Source: Gimesia benthica (lineage in GTDB: Bacteria; Planctomycetota; Planctomycetia; Planctomycetales; Planctomycetaceae). Taken from it: a DNA stretch of 64,000 nucleotides. Below the pieces are notes generated by a model that did no database searches, was not told the origin of the DNA, and was given only the letters and a program-made list of their open reading frames with translations. Below are positions 46,896-56,440 of this stretch, one piece after another. The stretch covers positions 496,001 to 560,000 of the forward strand of contig NZ_CP043930.1 in assembly GCF_009720525.1 (NCBI RefSeq). The letters run 5' to 3'. The position numbers and the translations under genes are program-made. Each line of letters begins with the position of its first letter. Within the stretch, counting starts at the first letter, position 1.

Positions 46896-48032
46896 TCAAT
46901 GGGCTATAAGAGCCATGATTTCATCCGCCACCTTCCGGGAAGCCTCGGGCAGGGCCAGCTTCTGCATGGCCACAGACAATGAATTCCGTTTCGTAGAATC
47001 ATGCAATAATTCGACCACAGCAGTCTGTAGATTGCGCGCGGTCACTTCGGCATCAGCCATCTGCTCTACCAGTACCGCAGCTCCTTCTGCCTCATAGAAT
47101 TGAGCATTAATCAGTTGATGATCACCGATCGAATTTGGGTAGGGAATCAATAGCGTCGGACACCCCGTACAGGCCAGCTCTGCCAGAGTCGTAGCTCCCG
47201 CCCGCGAAATCACCAGATCGGCCTTTGAATACCATTCCGCCAGATCATCAATAAAGGGTTCAACGGTTACGCGCAATTCGGAATCGTGTTCCTGAAGATT
47301 CTGATATTCCTGCACCGCATACTTCCAGTCTGTCTCACCTGTCTGATGCACGACATGCAGTCTGCGAGGCAGGGCATCTCGCCCTCGTTCTAACAAAGCG
47401 AGTACCGCCTGATTCACCGCTCGTGCCCCCTGGCTGCCACCTAGAACCAGCAACAATATCTCTGATGGTTCACTCTTTTGGTTGGTCTCAAAATGCGTCA
47501 TCTGCTCACGCACTGGATTACCAGTAAAAGCAATCAAAGGCTTTCCAGAGCGAGGCTTGGGAAGACGGGTTTCGGCAAACGAAGTACAGATAACATTGGC
47601 GCGAGAGAACAGAAACCGGTTGGCTCGACCGGGAATGATGTTCTGCTCTAACAATACAATCGGAATATTAAGCCAGCTGGCAGCCAGAATCACAGGCACA
47701 CTGGCAAACCCGCCCAGTCCAATCACCGCAACCGGTCGTTCCGCACGCAAAATCCGCCGCGCCTGCAGACAGGCACGTCCGTTATTCCAGAAGAATCTCC
47801 ACGGAGCGCTTTTCAACTCATTACTGGGAGAAGAAGCCAGTCCGAGATGCTGATACCCCGAACGTTCTATAATCTGCTGCTCGACCGGTCGATTGGAACC
47901 AATAAATGTAATCGAAAAGTCGTCCATTAAGGCGAGTTGTTCTGACACCGCAATTCCGGGAAGCAGATGACCGCCAGTGCCACCGCCGGCAAAAATAAGA
48001 GATCGTTTCTTAAGACGGGATTCGGTCATCAT
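46896..48032 (-). CDS. murG: UDP-GlcNAc:lipid I transferase MurG
   Basis: MurG turns lipid I into lipid II at the inner face of the cytoplasmic membrane. The 378-residue protein has the donor/acceptor motifs of the family: AGGGTGGHLLPGIAVSEQL near the N-terminus, LGGSQGARAVNQ in the middle, and SRAGATTLAELACTGCPTLLIPYPNS followed by GDHQLINAQFYE. The length is normal. It is the last gene of the murein cluster, 76 bases after the ftsW stop. Planctomycetes were long thought to lack peptidoglycan; later work showed it in several members, and an intact MurG fits that view. Confidence 0.97.
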   Translation of the reverse strand: MMTESRLKKRSLIFAGGGTGGHLLPGIAVSEQLALMDDFSITFIGSNRPVEQQIIERSGYQHLGLASSPSNELKSAPWRFFWNNGRACLQARRILRAERPVAVIGLGGFASVPVILAASWLNIPIVLLEQNIIPGRANRFLFSRANVICTSFAETRLPKPRSGKPLIAFTGNPVREQMTHFETNQKSEPSEILLLVLGGSQGARAVNQAVLALLERGRDALPRRLHVVHQTGETDWKYAVQEYQNLQEHDSELRVTVEPFIDDLAEWYSKADLVISRAGATTLAELACTGCPTLLIPYPNSIGDHQLINAQFYEAEGAAVLVEQMADAEVTARNLQTAVVELLHDSTKRNSLSVAMQKLALPEASRKVADEIMALIAH

Positions 48033-48108
48033 TGTGGACGCTACTGGACAAGGATTTCAAACTGAGATCAGACAGCTCAGCATAGAACATGTCATAGGAA
48101 AATCCCAG

Positions 48109-49542
48109 TCACTCTTTTTCCAGCTCTTCATCCTCATACTCTTCATCCTCGTACTCTTCATCCTCGCACTCTTCATCCTCGCACTCTTCATCCTCGCACT
48201 CTTCATCCTCGCACTCTTCATCCTCGCACTCTTCATCCTCGCACTCTTCATCCTCGCACTCTTCATCCTCGCACTCTTCATCCTCGCACTCTTCATCCTC
48301 GAATGCTTCATCCTCGAATGCTTCATCCTCGAATGCTTCGTCAATTGGAAGATAGGACACTGACTGATCAATGGCAGGTTCAGGATCACCTGACTGATCC
48401 AGGGCAGGATCGATCTGCAGACTTTCATCTGTTCCCGCGCGTGTTAAGCTGACAATAATCCCCAATGAAAGTAGACTGACCATCAGGTTCGTTCCGCCAT
48501 AACTAATCAGAGGGTGCGAAATCCCCTTGGGTGGAACCATAGCTGTGACGACGGCCACATTGATAATTGCCTGCAACACCAGCTGCAGCAAAAGTGTAAA
48601 ACCCGCAACATAGGCAAAAGACTTCTGATTCTGGGAACGCAGAATATTGAACCCGGCCAGGAACAGCCCGATCCAGAGACCTGCAATTCCCAAGGTACCA
48701 ATCAACCCCAGCTCTTCACCGGCAACAGAAAAGACAAAGTCAGTATTCGCTTCGGGAAGAAAGCTGAGCTTTTGCGCTCCTTTGCCCAGACCGGAACCAC
48801 TGATTCCGCCAGCCCCCAAAGCCATGAGAGACTGTTTCAGCTGGTATGGCGCCGATTGCCAGTCAGTCCAGGTATCTACAAAACCGGTGATACGTTTCAA
48901 CTGATAAGGCCGCAATGCCACCAGCATTCCGACCGCAGGAATCGCACATAATAGACCTAACATAAAATTACGAAGAGGCCAGCCACCGAGGAACAGAGAC
49001 AACGCCACGCCCCCCACAAGAAACAGCGAGGTTCCCAGGTCAGGCTGCTTCAGCACCAGTGGAATCACGAGGAGCAGGGGAACCAGCAGCGGAATTGTGC
49101 CTTTCCACCAATGGTTTAAAAACGCCCGACGCTGGACCATCAATCGCACAGTCAGCAATGGCAAAGCGATCTTTGCCAGCTCGGAGGGCTGCAATGAAAC
49201 AGGCCCTAATCTCAGCCAGCGCTGAGCACCATTCACCCGCGTCCCGACTCCCGGAATAAGTACCAGCACCAGCAATGCTACGGTTCCCCAGAAGAGCAGG
49301 GGCGCACGCTCGTACCAGAATCGGGCTGGCAGCATGGAAGCAATTGAGGAAACTACAACCGCCAGAGCTAGAAAGGTCAGGTGTCGGGACAGGTAAACCT
49401 GCTCAAACTCGGTAGGCCAGGACGTAATACTGGCACTATGTACCATTAACACCCCGATCCCCAGCAGCGCGCAAGCCATCGAGATGAACAGGCTGCGATC
49501 ATGATCAGGCTGAGTTTGCGGCAGGAGTGAGGTAGGTTTCAT
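48109..49542 (-). CDS. ftsW: FtsW/RodA-family SEDS glycosyltransferase with repeat-encoded acidic Cys-rich tail
   Basis: SEDS proteins polymerise lipid II into glycan strands. The N-terminal ~390 residues have ten hydrophobic segments with family motifs LQPSELAKIALPLL, KQPDLGTSLFL, the catalytic-loop TDFVFSVAGEELGLIG, and PPKGISHPLISYGGTN. The final ~75 residues are unusual: EDEAF and EDEEC units (nine EDEEC in a row), then EDEEY, EDEEL and EKE. They come from a 15-bp tandem repeat in the DNA. The tail is cytoplasmic and strongly acidic with nine cysteines, and it is not part of normal FtsW. It may vary in length between strains. The gene sits between mraY and murG; no murD precedes it, though canonical clusters have murD there. 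Confidence 0.93.
   Translation of the reverse strand: MKPTSLLPQTQPDHDRSLFISMACALLGIGVLMVHSASITSWPTEFEQVYLSRHLTFLALAVVVSSIASMLPARFWYERAPLLFWGTVALLVLVLIPGVGTRVNGAQRWLRLGPVSLQPSELAKIALPLLTVRLMVQRRAFLNHWWKGTIPLLVPLLLVIPLVLKQPDLGTSLFLVGGVALSLFLGGWPLRNFMLGLLCAIPAVGMLVALRPYQLKRITGFVDTWTDWQSAPYQLKQSLMALGAGGISGSGLGKGAQKLSFLPEANTDFVFSVAGEELGLIGTLGIAGLWIGLFLAGFNILRSQNQKSFAYVAGFTLLLQLVLQAIINVAVVTAMVPPKGISHPLISYGGTNLMVSLLSLGIIVSLTRAGTDESLQIDPALDQSGDPEPAIDQSVSYLPIDEAFEDEAFEDEAFEDEECEDEECEDEECEDEECEDEECEDEECEDEECEDEECEDEECEDEEYEDEEYEDEELEKE
48121..48345 (-). repeat. 15-bp tandem repeat array within ftsW (about 15 units)
   Basis: Plus-strand units are CAGCTCTTCATCCTC (1), ATACTCTTCATCCTC and GTACTCTTCATCCTC (1 each), GCACTCTTCATCCTC (9 identical), GAATGCTTCATCCTC (2) and GAATGCTTCGTCAAT (1 degenerate). 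The nine identical units (48166-48300) are at the centre, with diverged ends, the usual sign of recent expansion. The unit length is a multiple of three, so gains and losses keep the frame. Confidence 0.95.
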
Positions 49543-49783
49543 ATTCCGATCTCGAAAATGACACAGAGTGACATCTCTGAAATCGTCTATTTTTCGGGCA
49601 CCTCACCAAAGGTAACCCCATAACCAGACCCTGATTCAGAAACATTGCCGCCCGACATGAATCAGCTGACAAAACCGTGATAACAGGCCATGGAATCGCT
49701 GCCCCCACTTCGCAGACCGCTAGAATCGACAGAACAGCCAGTGCTTTTCAAACTTACCTGAACCGAACTGATTCGACGGCAGA

Positions 49784-50890
49784 TCAGGTTGCAATTTTCA
49801 GACTGGCAACAGCAATAATCGCCAGCAAGGCGGAACAGATCCAGAAGCGAACCACAATCTTCATTTCATGTTCGCCCTTGAACAGGAAATGATTGTGCAG
49901 AGGACTACAGGCCAGAATGCGGTTTCCGGTTCGCTTATACCAGAACACCTGCAGCATCACACTCAGTGTCTCGACAACAAAAACGCCGCCGGCAATCACC
50001 AGTAAAGCCTCCTGTCGAATGACCAGCGCCGCAAACCCGAGTAGCGCTCCCAGAGGCAGGGAACCGGTATCTCCCATGAAAACCTGGGCTGGATAACAGT
50101 TGAACCAGAGAAATCCAAGCACCGCCCCCACGGCTGCTCCCAGCAGAATGCTGAGTTCACCCGCCCCGGGAATGTAGGGGATTTGTAGATATTCTGCCAT
50201 CACCTTGTGTCCCGCCAGGTACGTCAGGCCGGCGAAAGCAGATCCGGCAAACACCATACACCCACTGGCCAGTCCATCCAGCCCATCAGTCAGGTTGACA
50301 GCATTGGAACTCCCCGTCATGACCAGCATCGCCCAGGGAACGAACAGAATTCCGAGGGGAAACACCAGACGAGTGACCGGCATGATCAGATCCAGGCCCG
50401 CTGGAACCGTTGAATGACTGTAACACAGAGCAGCCCCAATCAATGCAGAAAAGATTAATTGCACAATCAGTTTTTGCCGCGGCTTCAGACCATTCTGTTT
50501 GGTACTCAGCTTCACCCAGTCATCATAAGCCCCCAGCAGCCCAAATCCCGTTGCCGTCAACAGACCGAGTTGCACGTAGCCACTGGAAAGATCCGCCCAG
50601 AGCAGACCGGAGATCAAGATTGCTCCCACGATAAAAATGCCCCCCATTGTCGGGGTTGCATTCTTGGAAGCATGAATTTCATTGAGCTTTTCCGAGGCGC
50701 TGTCGATTCGTTCCCGGAAACGTTTTTCCAGCCAGCGAATCGCAAACGGGCCGAGTAGAATCGCGATCAGAAATGAAGACAGGCTGGCCAGCGCAATGCG
50801 TGCAGTCAGAAACACACGCGAATCGCCCGTGGAGAGCACTTCCAGTTTTTCCAGCAGGGGAGAAAAATGATTCAACAGCCAAATGATCAT
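49784..50890 (-). CDS. mraY: Phospho-MurNAc-pentapeptide translocase MraY
   Basis: MraY makes lipid I from UDP-MurNAc-pentapeptide and undecaprenyl phosphate. The 368-residue membrane protein has the loop motifs of the family: [20 protein letters not shown] (active-site Asp pair), [10 protein letters not shown], and a final [11 protein letters not shown]. The last motif is normally H-H-H (as in PIHHHFE), and the middle histidine is Asn here. The helix count (about ten) is normal. It lies between murF and ftsW. Upstream (minus strand) is a 226-bp gap with a hairpin; downstream is a 241-bp gap where murD might be expected, but there is no gene. Confidence 0.97.
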   Translation of the reverse strand: MIIWLLNHFSPLLEKLEVLSTGDSRVFLTARIALASLSSFLIAILLGPFAIRWLEKRFRERIDSASEKLNEIHASKNATPTMGGIFIVGAILISGLLWADLSSGYVQLGLLTATGFGLLGAYDDWVKLSTKQNGLKPRQKLIVQLIFSALIGAALCYSHSTVPAGLDLIMPVTRLVFPLGILFVPWAMLVMTGSSNAVNLTDGLDGLASGCMVFAGSAFAGLTYLAGHKVMAEYLQIPYIPGAGELSILLGAAVGAVLGFLWFNCYPAQVFMGDTGSLPLGALLGFAALVIRQEALLVIAGGVFVVETLSVMLQVFWYKRTGNRILACSPLHNHFLFKGEHEMKIVVRFWICSALLAIIAVASLKIAT

Positions 50891-50953
50891 GCAGTGTTTT
50901 TCTCGCCCGGATTCAGGGGCTCATTCATTTTTTTACCAGGTCCTGTAAAGAGA

Positions 50954-50985
50954 CCGGGCGCCGAGACCCCAATCTCGACGCCCGG
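50954..50985 (-). other. Strong hairpin between murF and mraY
   Basis: CCGGGCGCCGAGA (50954-50966) and TCTCGACGCCCGG (50973-50985) form a 13-bp stem with one mismatch on the plus strand; transcribed on the minus strand, that position is a G-U pair. The loop is CCCCAA. No U-tract follows on the minus strand. It might attenuate or process the mur transcript between murF and mraY. Confidence 0.6.
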
Positions 50986-51116
50986 AAATGATTTCACCAT
51001 GATACAGCATTGGAGTGATCGACCCAATTAATCACAAATTCCGGTGCTGATTTGTCCGCCGAAGCGAACGCGCTCTGGATTCCCGCAAACCCTAAGCACA
51101 TGGCAAAATCATTGAG

Positions 51117-52535
51117 TTAGACACATGAAATATTCTTTTCTCCCGAAGTGGACCGCTCTGAAACCTGCTGCTTGAGATATTCCAACAGCCGCTCCATCCG
51201 CATACCACGGGAACCTTTGACTAAAACGACATCTCCCGGCTCCAGACCGGAAAACACATCCGCTTGAATCTCTTCAACATCTGTCCCTTGCACGATACAT
51301 CCAGCAGGGAACTGTTCTTCGAGTGCTCCTGCCACAACGGATGCCGCCTGGGCACCACAGACATACAATCGATCGATTGTGGAACAGGCGATCTTTTTTC
51401 CAATTTCGCGATGATAACCGGGCGAGTCTGGCCCCAACTCCAGCATGTCACCCATTACCAGAATCCGCTTTCCGTGAGTTGGCCAGTCGCTCAACAACTC
51501 ACAAGCCGCTCGCATCGAAACCGGACTGGAATTGTATGCGTCATCCACCACGGTCCAGTCTCCAACCAGTTCGACATGACAGCGACCGCGAACTGGTTCA
51601 TACTCCCGCAGGCTGTCTGATAATTCCTGATTTGACAGTCCCAGCACTTTACCAACGGCAATCGCGATCAGAGCAGGGTAGACAAAATGACTGCCCATGA
51701 CTGGGATAACAAAATTTGTTCCATCGACCTTGAAGGTCAGGCCATTTTCTTCCTGACGAACCGCCACAGCTCGCAAATCATTGCCTTCTCCCAAACCAAT
51801 CCGGAACGAGGGAGCAGGGCTGCGAGAGACCAGAAAGTCCGCATAGGCATCGTCACCATTGACAATTGCCAGTCCCGAAACAGGAAGTTGCTCAAACAGT
51901 TCTGCCTTTGCTTCAGCCGTTCGCTGGAGTGTTCCAAAATGTTCCAGATGCGAAGGCCCGATTCCAGTAATGACACCGATCTCAGGACTCACCACTTCTG
52001 CCAGACTGCGAATCTCGCCCGTCTGCGAAGCCCCCAGTTCCAGTACCGCGAACTGATGCACAGACTCAAGCTGAGCAATGCTCAGGGGGACACCAAACTC
52101 ATTGTTATAGTTAGCAGGACTCTGTACCCCTTCCAGATAAGGAGCCAGGGCCGTGTAAATCATATTGCGGGTGGTTGTCTTGCCAACACTTCCCGTAACT
52201 CCGATGACAGTTGCTGACTGCTGCCGGCGATACCAGTGAGCAAACCGCGTGAGTGCCTGATTCACATCATCCACCAACAAGAGTTGTGCCGAGTTGCTTT
52301 CAGAGACGAGCTGCTGTTTCACAACACAGGCACTTGCCCCCCGTTCCAATGCCTGCTTTACAAACTCGTGACCATCAAGGCGCTGTCCCTGAATTGCAAA
52401 GAACAGATCCCCTGGTTGGACCGTGCGTGAATCAATTGAAATCCCGCTGACACCAGCTGTACCGGCAGCGGGATCGAAGTTATTCGATCTGCTGAGAAGC
52501 ACCTTACTAAGTGTTGCGAGAGATAGATGATTCAT
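51117..52535 (-). CDS. murF: UDP-MurNAc-tripeptide:D-Ala-D-Ala ligase MurF
   Basis: MurF adds D-Ala-D-Ala to the UDP-MurNAc-tripeptide in the cytoplasm. The 472-residue Mur ligase has ATP-loop GVTGSVGKTTTRNM (about residue 112), the central LELGASQTGEI and GPSHLEHFG motifs, and DDAYNSSPVSM, matching the DxYNxxP signature of the family. The N-terminal ~95 residues (GISIDSRTVQPGDLFFAIQG) bind the UMP part. The last ~20 residues are Ser/Lys-rich. It follows murE by 46 bp, so the two may be co-transcribed. Confidence 0.96.
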   Translation of the reverse strand: MNHLSLATLSKVLLSRSNNFDPAAGTAGVSGISIDSRTVQPGDLFFAIQGQRLDGHEFVKQALERGASACVVKQQLVSESNSAQLLLVDDVNQALTRFAHWYRRQQSATVIGVTGSVGKTTTRNMIYTALAPYLEGVQSPANYNNEFGVPLSIAQLESVHQFAVLELGASQTGEIRSLAEVVSPEIGVITGIGPSHLEHFGTLQRTAEAKAELFEQLPVSGLAIVNGDDAYADFLVSRSPAPSFRIGLGEGNDLRAVAVRQEENGLTFKVDGTNFVIPVMGSHFVYPALIAIAVGKVLGLSNQELSDSLREYEPVRGRCHVELVGDWTVVDDAYNSSPVSMRAACELLSDWPTHGKRILVMGDMLELGPDSPGYHREIGKKIACSTIDRLYVCGAQAASVVAGALEEQFPAGCIVQGTDVEEIQADVFSGLEPGDVVLVKGSRGMRMERLLEYLKQQVSERSTSGEKNISCV

Positions 52536-52581
52536 AACTGTCTGGCCCGTAGTTCCTTTGAATTGTGAATAATAGAATCTG

Positions 52582-54123
52582 TTAAGCGGAAACTTTCTGA
52601 GAGTCCGAAATTTTCTGCTCCGCGAAATACTGTTCTACAACCAGTCGATCGCGGAAGGGAACTTTCCTGTCACGTAAAATCTGTTCGCATTCGTGACCTT
52701 TACCGGCAATCAGCACCAGATCTCCTGCTCCGGCTTCTGACAAAGCATATTCGATCGCTGCCTTCCGATCTTCGATCAGTTCCGGCGTCACTCCCTGAGA
52801 CTGACAGCCGGCAGCAATCGCTTTCATGATCTGAAACGGATCCTCGCTCCGCGGATTATCGCTGGTGATGATCACCCGATCCGCTTCACTGCCCGCGATC
52901 CCCAGCAGTCCACGTTTCGAACTGTCGCGATCCCCGCCGGCCCCAAATACACAGAATAAACGCCGATTGCAGACCTGTCGGGCAGAGAGAATCGCATGTC
53001 GCAATGCGTCATCAGTATGGGCATAATCAATCAGCACGCTACAGGACTGGCCACAATTCACCTGTTCCATTCGACCGGGAACATTTTCCAGCGCCTGAAT
53101 TCCGGTCACGATTTCCTGGAGGCTCAGACCAAGCCCCAGGCAGACAGCTGTTGCCGCCAGGCAATTCGAAACATTATGTCTGCCAATGAGAGTCGTACTG
53201 ACTGACACAGTGTCTGCCTCGAATACAATTTCAAATTCTGTACCAGCCGCTGATTCCTGTATCCCAGTCGCCTGCAGATCTGCTTCCGACTCAAGTCCGT
53301 AAGTCAGCAGCTTTTGATCCGACTGCTTTCCGTCTGCCATCGAACGACAAACGGGATCATCGAAATTCAGCACCAGCGTCCCTTCAGGCTTGAGATGCTG
53401 AATGATTCGTGCTTTACAGGCTGCATAATTTTTCAAATTTTGATGATAGTCAAAATGATCCTGTGTGACATTCGTCACCGCCGCGACAGCCAGCTGTGTT
53501 CCCGCAAGCCGGCTCTGGTCGAGGGCATGGCTGGAGACTTCCATTACTGCATGTGTGACTTCATTCTTGACCATTGCAGATAATAACTGCGACAACTCTA
53601 ACGCATCGGGCGTCGTCAGCGAAGAAGGCCGAGACTTATTTCCATCATGGTACTCGACCGTGCCTGAGAGACCGGTTTTGTGACCGGCACTCTGTAAAAT
53701 CGACCGGACCAGCCAACTGACCGTTGTCTTTCCATTGGTTCCGGTAATCCCTACCGCCTCCAACTGCCTTGAAGGTCGGTCTGCCAGTTCCATACACAGA
53801 ATCGCGTATGCCTTACGAACGTCAGCCACAATGCATTGAGGAACTTCCAGCCCCGTCAACGGACGACCGGTCAGTACCGCCTTGGCACCGTTTTTGATTG
53901 CCTCGGGGATATACTTTTCAGCAGACTCCCTGGTCCCGGCAATCACCACAAACAGGTCTCCCGGCTGACAGCGTCGACTGTCGGACTGCAGGGAAGTCAC
54001 GCAAATGTCGGCACAATCCACAAAGCTCGCGGAAGGAAATTGCGATCTTAAACTGATGGCAATCGTTCCCGGCGACAAGCTTAACGATGAAGATGACATG
54101 GATGTGAGGTATGAACCATGCAT
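52582..54123 (-). CDS. murE: UDP-MurNAc-L-Ala-D-Glu:meso-DAP ligase MurE
   Basis: MurE adds the third amino acid to the stem peptide. The 513-residue protein has the loop GITGTNGKTTVSWLVRSIL, the motif VSSHALDQSRLAG and, decisively, DNPRSEDP. The DNPR signature marks enzymes specific for meso-diaminopimelate (lysine-type enzymes have another motif), so the wall should be of DAP type. It is the first gene of the minus-strand mur cluster. The start could be ATG 54123 or ATG 54099 eight codons later; neither has a good ribosome site. Aspartate kinase, further down the same strand, serves the DAP supply. Confidence 0.96.
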   Translation of the reverse strand: MHGSYLTSMSSSSLSLSPGTIAISLRSQFPSASFVDCADICVTSLQSDSRRCQPGDLFVVIAGTRESAEKYIPEAIKNGAKAVLTGRPLTGLEVPQCIVADVRKAYAILCMELADRPSRQLEAVGITGTNGKTTVSWLVRSILQSAGHKTGLSGTVEYHDGNKSRPSSLTTPDALELSQLLSAMVKNEVTHAVMEVSSHALDQSRLAGTQLAVAAVTNVTQDHFDYHQNLKNYAACKARIIQHLKPEGTLVLNFDDPVCRSMADGKQSDQKLLTYGLESEADLQATGIQESAAGTEFEIVFEADTVSVSTTLIGRHNVSNCLAATAVCLGLGLSLQEIVTGIQALENVPGRMEQVNCGQSCSVLIDYAHTDDALRHAILSARQVCNRRLFCVFGAGGDRDSSKRGLLGIAGSEADRVIITSDNPRSEDPFQIMKAIAAGCQSQGVTPELIEDRKAAIEYALSEAGAGDLVLIAGKGHECEQILRDRKVPFRDRLVVEQYFAEQKISDSQKVSA

Positions 54124-54792
54124 TTCAATGAAACCAATGTCTGAAAGGGGGTGGCTAGGGAATGCTTTGATCTAAAAGGCTGGTGGCAAATAATAACAGC
54201 CGGAACTGGCTGGGAGATGTGCTTGGAAGTGATTGATTTTTGATTGCGTCTTTGAAGTGGGAGCATTCTCCCGATTCTTCAAATCTGGTCAAGGCGGGTT
54301 ATGCAAAAAAATGCCGCAGCCCAAACCGCTTGTAATTTTTACACAGACAACTGCTAATTCATCCAAACTGCTCCCTATCCACAGAACCAAAAGCAATGGG
54401 AGGCAGGGCTCCTTTCGGCTGAAATTCTGCCCCCAGAATCCACCTTAACCTGCAGCTTACACCGTCAGGTTCTTAACCCCCGCTACCCCAAAAATTAAAA
54501 TTAGTATTTTTACCTATTTCATAGATAATGATATGGATTGTCTCGAAACCGGAAGGTATGCTGAGAAATTATCAGGCCCTATCCAATACATGTCCTAAAT
54601 GCCTGATATCAAAAAACCTGAAGTTATAGGTCATTTTCAAACTGCAAATTCTTGCCAGCAATCTGAACCACACTGTGGTGCGTGATTTGCTGAATATAAA
54701 ACAGAAGAAAGCTCTCTTTATGGAGAATGTATTCTTACTCTGATTTTCCCTGGATCCCATAATTCATTTCGCTGTGCCTAAGGAGAAAGAGG
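54124..54792. other. 669-bp divergent intergenic region (murE / DUF1559 gene)
   Basis: It must carry promoters for murE (minus) and the DUF1559 gene (plus). The middle third (54485-54540) is strongly AT-rich. No -35/-10 pair stands out; TAGATAATGATAT near 54523 may include a -10 element. Small open frames here lack ribosome sites. The right end has GGAGAAAGAGG ahead of the ATG at 54793, a strong ribosome site. Confidence 0.5.
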
Positions 54793-55800
54793 ATGAAACT
54801 GAACTCGCGCCTCAAAAAAGGTTTTACTCTGATTGAGTTACTCGTCGTCATTGCGATTATTGCCATCTTAATTGCACTGTTATTGCCGGCAGTCCAGCAG
54901 GCAAGAGAGGCAGCCCGTCGATCGACGTGCAAAAACAACCTCAAACAGATAGGCCTGGCGTTCCACAATTACCATGATGCACACAGCTGTTTCCCCTTTT
55001 CCTGGTTTGTAGATGCCGCCAACCCTGCAAATCCGAAAGCCAGTGTTTACAACATCATGCTTCTCCCCTACATGGATCAGGCACCACTCTACAACCAGTG
55101 GAATTCATCGTATCCTGCTTTCGATCAGTTGGCCGCCATTCCTGCTGTGCAACAAAACCTGCAGGTCATCAAGAACCCACTTCCAGTCTTCATGTGTCCT
55201 TCCACACCAGAGGCCACAACCCACACCTACGACTTAACACCTGCCGGATTTCCACTTACCTACACCGCTGCTCGAACTGACTATTGCCCGGCTTTAGGGG
55301 TTCGCGGCACTTATTCTTCAATCGCCTACACCGGCCACCCGGCAGCTAACAGTCGATCCGGAATGCTGACCAATGTAGGAGTTGACCCCAGCAATCCTTC
55401 AGGGGGAAGCAATACGATTACCAGAATTCGTGATGTAATTGACGGAACCTCTAATACAATCCTGCTCGGCGAACGGGTGGGAGGCACAAATATCTATACT
55501 GGCACAACCATTCACTCGGCGTTCACATCCGCCTATGGCTCAACTAATGGTGGCGGATGGGGAGACCTCCTGAATGGTGAGCACTGGTACTCAGGTTCTC
55601 TCAGAGATGGTACACCCGATGGCCCCTGTGCCATCAACTGCACTAATATCAGAAGTGCAGGCTTTCTGAGCTTCCACGTTGGAGGGGCTCACTTTCTGCT
55701 GGGCGATGGCGCCGTCCGTTTCATCAGCCAGAATGTTGATGCCTACACTCTGGCATCTCTCACCACTCGTGCGGGGGGAGAAGTCCTCGGCGAATTCTAA
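54793..55800 (+). CDS. DUF1559 pseudopilin-like protein
   Basis: This 335-residue protein starts with a type IV prepilin signal: [25 protein letters not shown], cleaved after the Gly by a prepilin peptidase. The DUF1559 domain follows, including [19 protein letters not shown] and the C-terminal H-x9-DG motif, [12 protein letters not shown] (about residue 300). Planctomycetes carry dozens of such genes; they resemble type II secretion pseudopilins and their cargo or function is unknown. The ribosome site is GGAGAAAGAGG. The lipoprotein gene that follows 98 bp later is a normal companion. Confidence 0.95.
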   Translation: MKLNSRLKKGFTLIELLVVIAIIAILIALLLPAVQQAREAARRSTCKNNLKQIGLAFHNYHDAHSCFPFSWFVDAANPANPKASVYNIMLLPYMDQAPLYNQWNSSYPAFDQLAAIPAVQQNLQVIKNPLPVFMCPSTPEATTHTYDLTPAGFPLTYTAARTDYCPALGVRGTYSSIAYTGHPAANSRSGMLTNVGVDPSNPSGGSNTITRIRDVIDGTSNTILLGERVGGTNIYTGTTIHSAFTSAYGSTNGGGWGDLLNGEHWYSGSLRDGTPDGPCAINCTNIRSAGFLSFHVGGAHFLLGDGAVRFISQNVDAYTLASLTTRAGGEVLGEF

Positions 55801-55827
55801 ACCTATCTTGCCCAAGCAACAGCAGGC

Positions 55828-55856
55828 TCAGCGTCAGATGCTACGTCTGGCGCTGA
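55828..55856 (+). other. 11-bp hairpin between DUF1559 and lipoprotein genes
   Basis: TCAGCGTCAGA (55828-55838) pairs with TCTGGCGCTGA (55846-55856) through one G-U pair; the loop is TGCTACG. There is no T-tract. It may lower read-through so that the lipoprotein is made in smaller amounts than the pilin-like protein (inference). Confidence 0.5.
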
Positions 55857-55898
55857 CAGGTTTAGCCATTCCACATCAGCCACAACCGAGAAAGCTCC

Positions 55899-56339
55899 AT
55901 GAAACGAATCAATGCCATTCCCCTGATTTTATTGTCGCTTGTATTCACAGGCTGCAACCATGTAGAGGAACCTTACACAAAAAAAACCTATCCCGTAAAA
56001 GGGAAAATCACCGTTGATGGCAAAGCCCCCGGGTCCCCGATTCAAATCAATTGCGTCAATAAGGGTGAAGTTGATACGGAACACCCTACGCTATCAAGAG
56101 GCTCAAGCGATAACGATGGCGTCTTTGAACTTTCAACTTATACAACCGGTGATGGTCTTCCTCCCGGCGAATACGCTCTGACTTTTGTCTGGAAGAAATT
56201 CGATTTGGTGAACCGTGGCTATAGCGGACCGGACAAGTTGAAAAAACGTTATGATTCACCACAGAAGTCAAAAATAGAATTTTCTGTTAAAGAGGGCGAT
56301 GAAGTTGATCTGGGTGTCATCGAACTGACCACCAAATAA
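55899..56339 (+). CDS. Small lipoprotein with carboxypeptidase-regulatory-like fold
   Basis: The 146-residue protein has a lipoprotein signal (MKRINAIPLILLSLVFTGC, Cys19) followed by a single beta-sandwich: YPVKGKITVDGKAPGSP, SDNDGVFELSTYTTGDGLPPGEYALTF and a final VDLGVIELT. This fold is typical of the small lipoproteins that follow DUF1559 genes in planctomycetes. The shared genomic position suggests the two work together at the envelope; no enzyme motif is present. Confidence 0.85.
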   Translation: MKRINAIPLILLSLVFTGCNHVEEPYTKKTYPVKGKITVDGKAPGSPIQINCVNKGEVDTEHPTLSRGSSDNDGVFELSTYTTGDGLPPGEYALTFVWKKFDLVNRGYSGPDKLKKRYDSPQKSKIEFSVKEGDEVDLGVIELTTK

Positions 56340-56440
56340 ACCTTCCCGCAATCATCTACAAAACGGTCGCACCAGAATGACTCAACCAGGCGGCCCTAAA
56401 TAGTTGCACGCCACTCCTGCTCATATACCGGAAGTAAAAC

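Noticed and set aside
48121-48345. CRISPR array
   Set aside because: Units are contiguous 15-mers without spacers, in frame inside a gene. It is a tandem repeat, not a CRISPR.
47977-48363. Plus-strand frame with LFILA repeats over ftsW
   Set aside because: It is the complement of the EDEEC repeat. The repeat is much better explained as the FtsW tail, whose conserved domain precedes it in frame.
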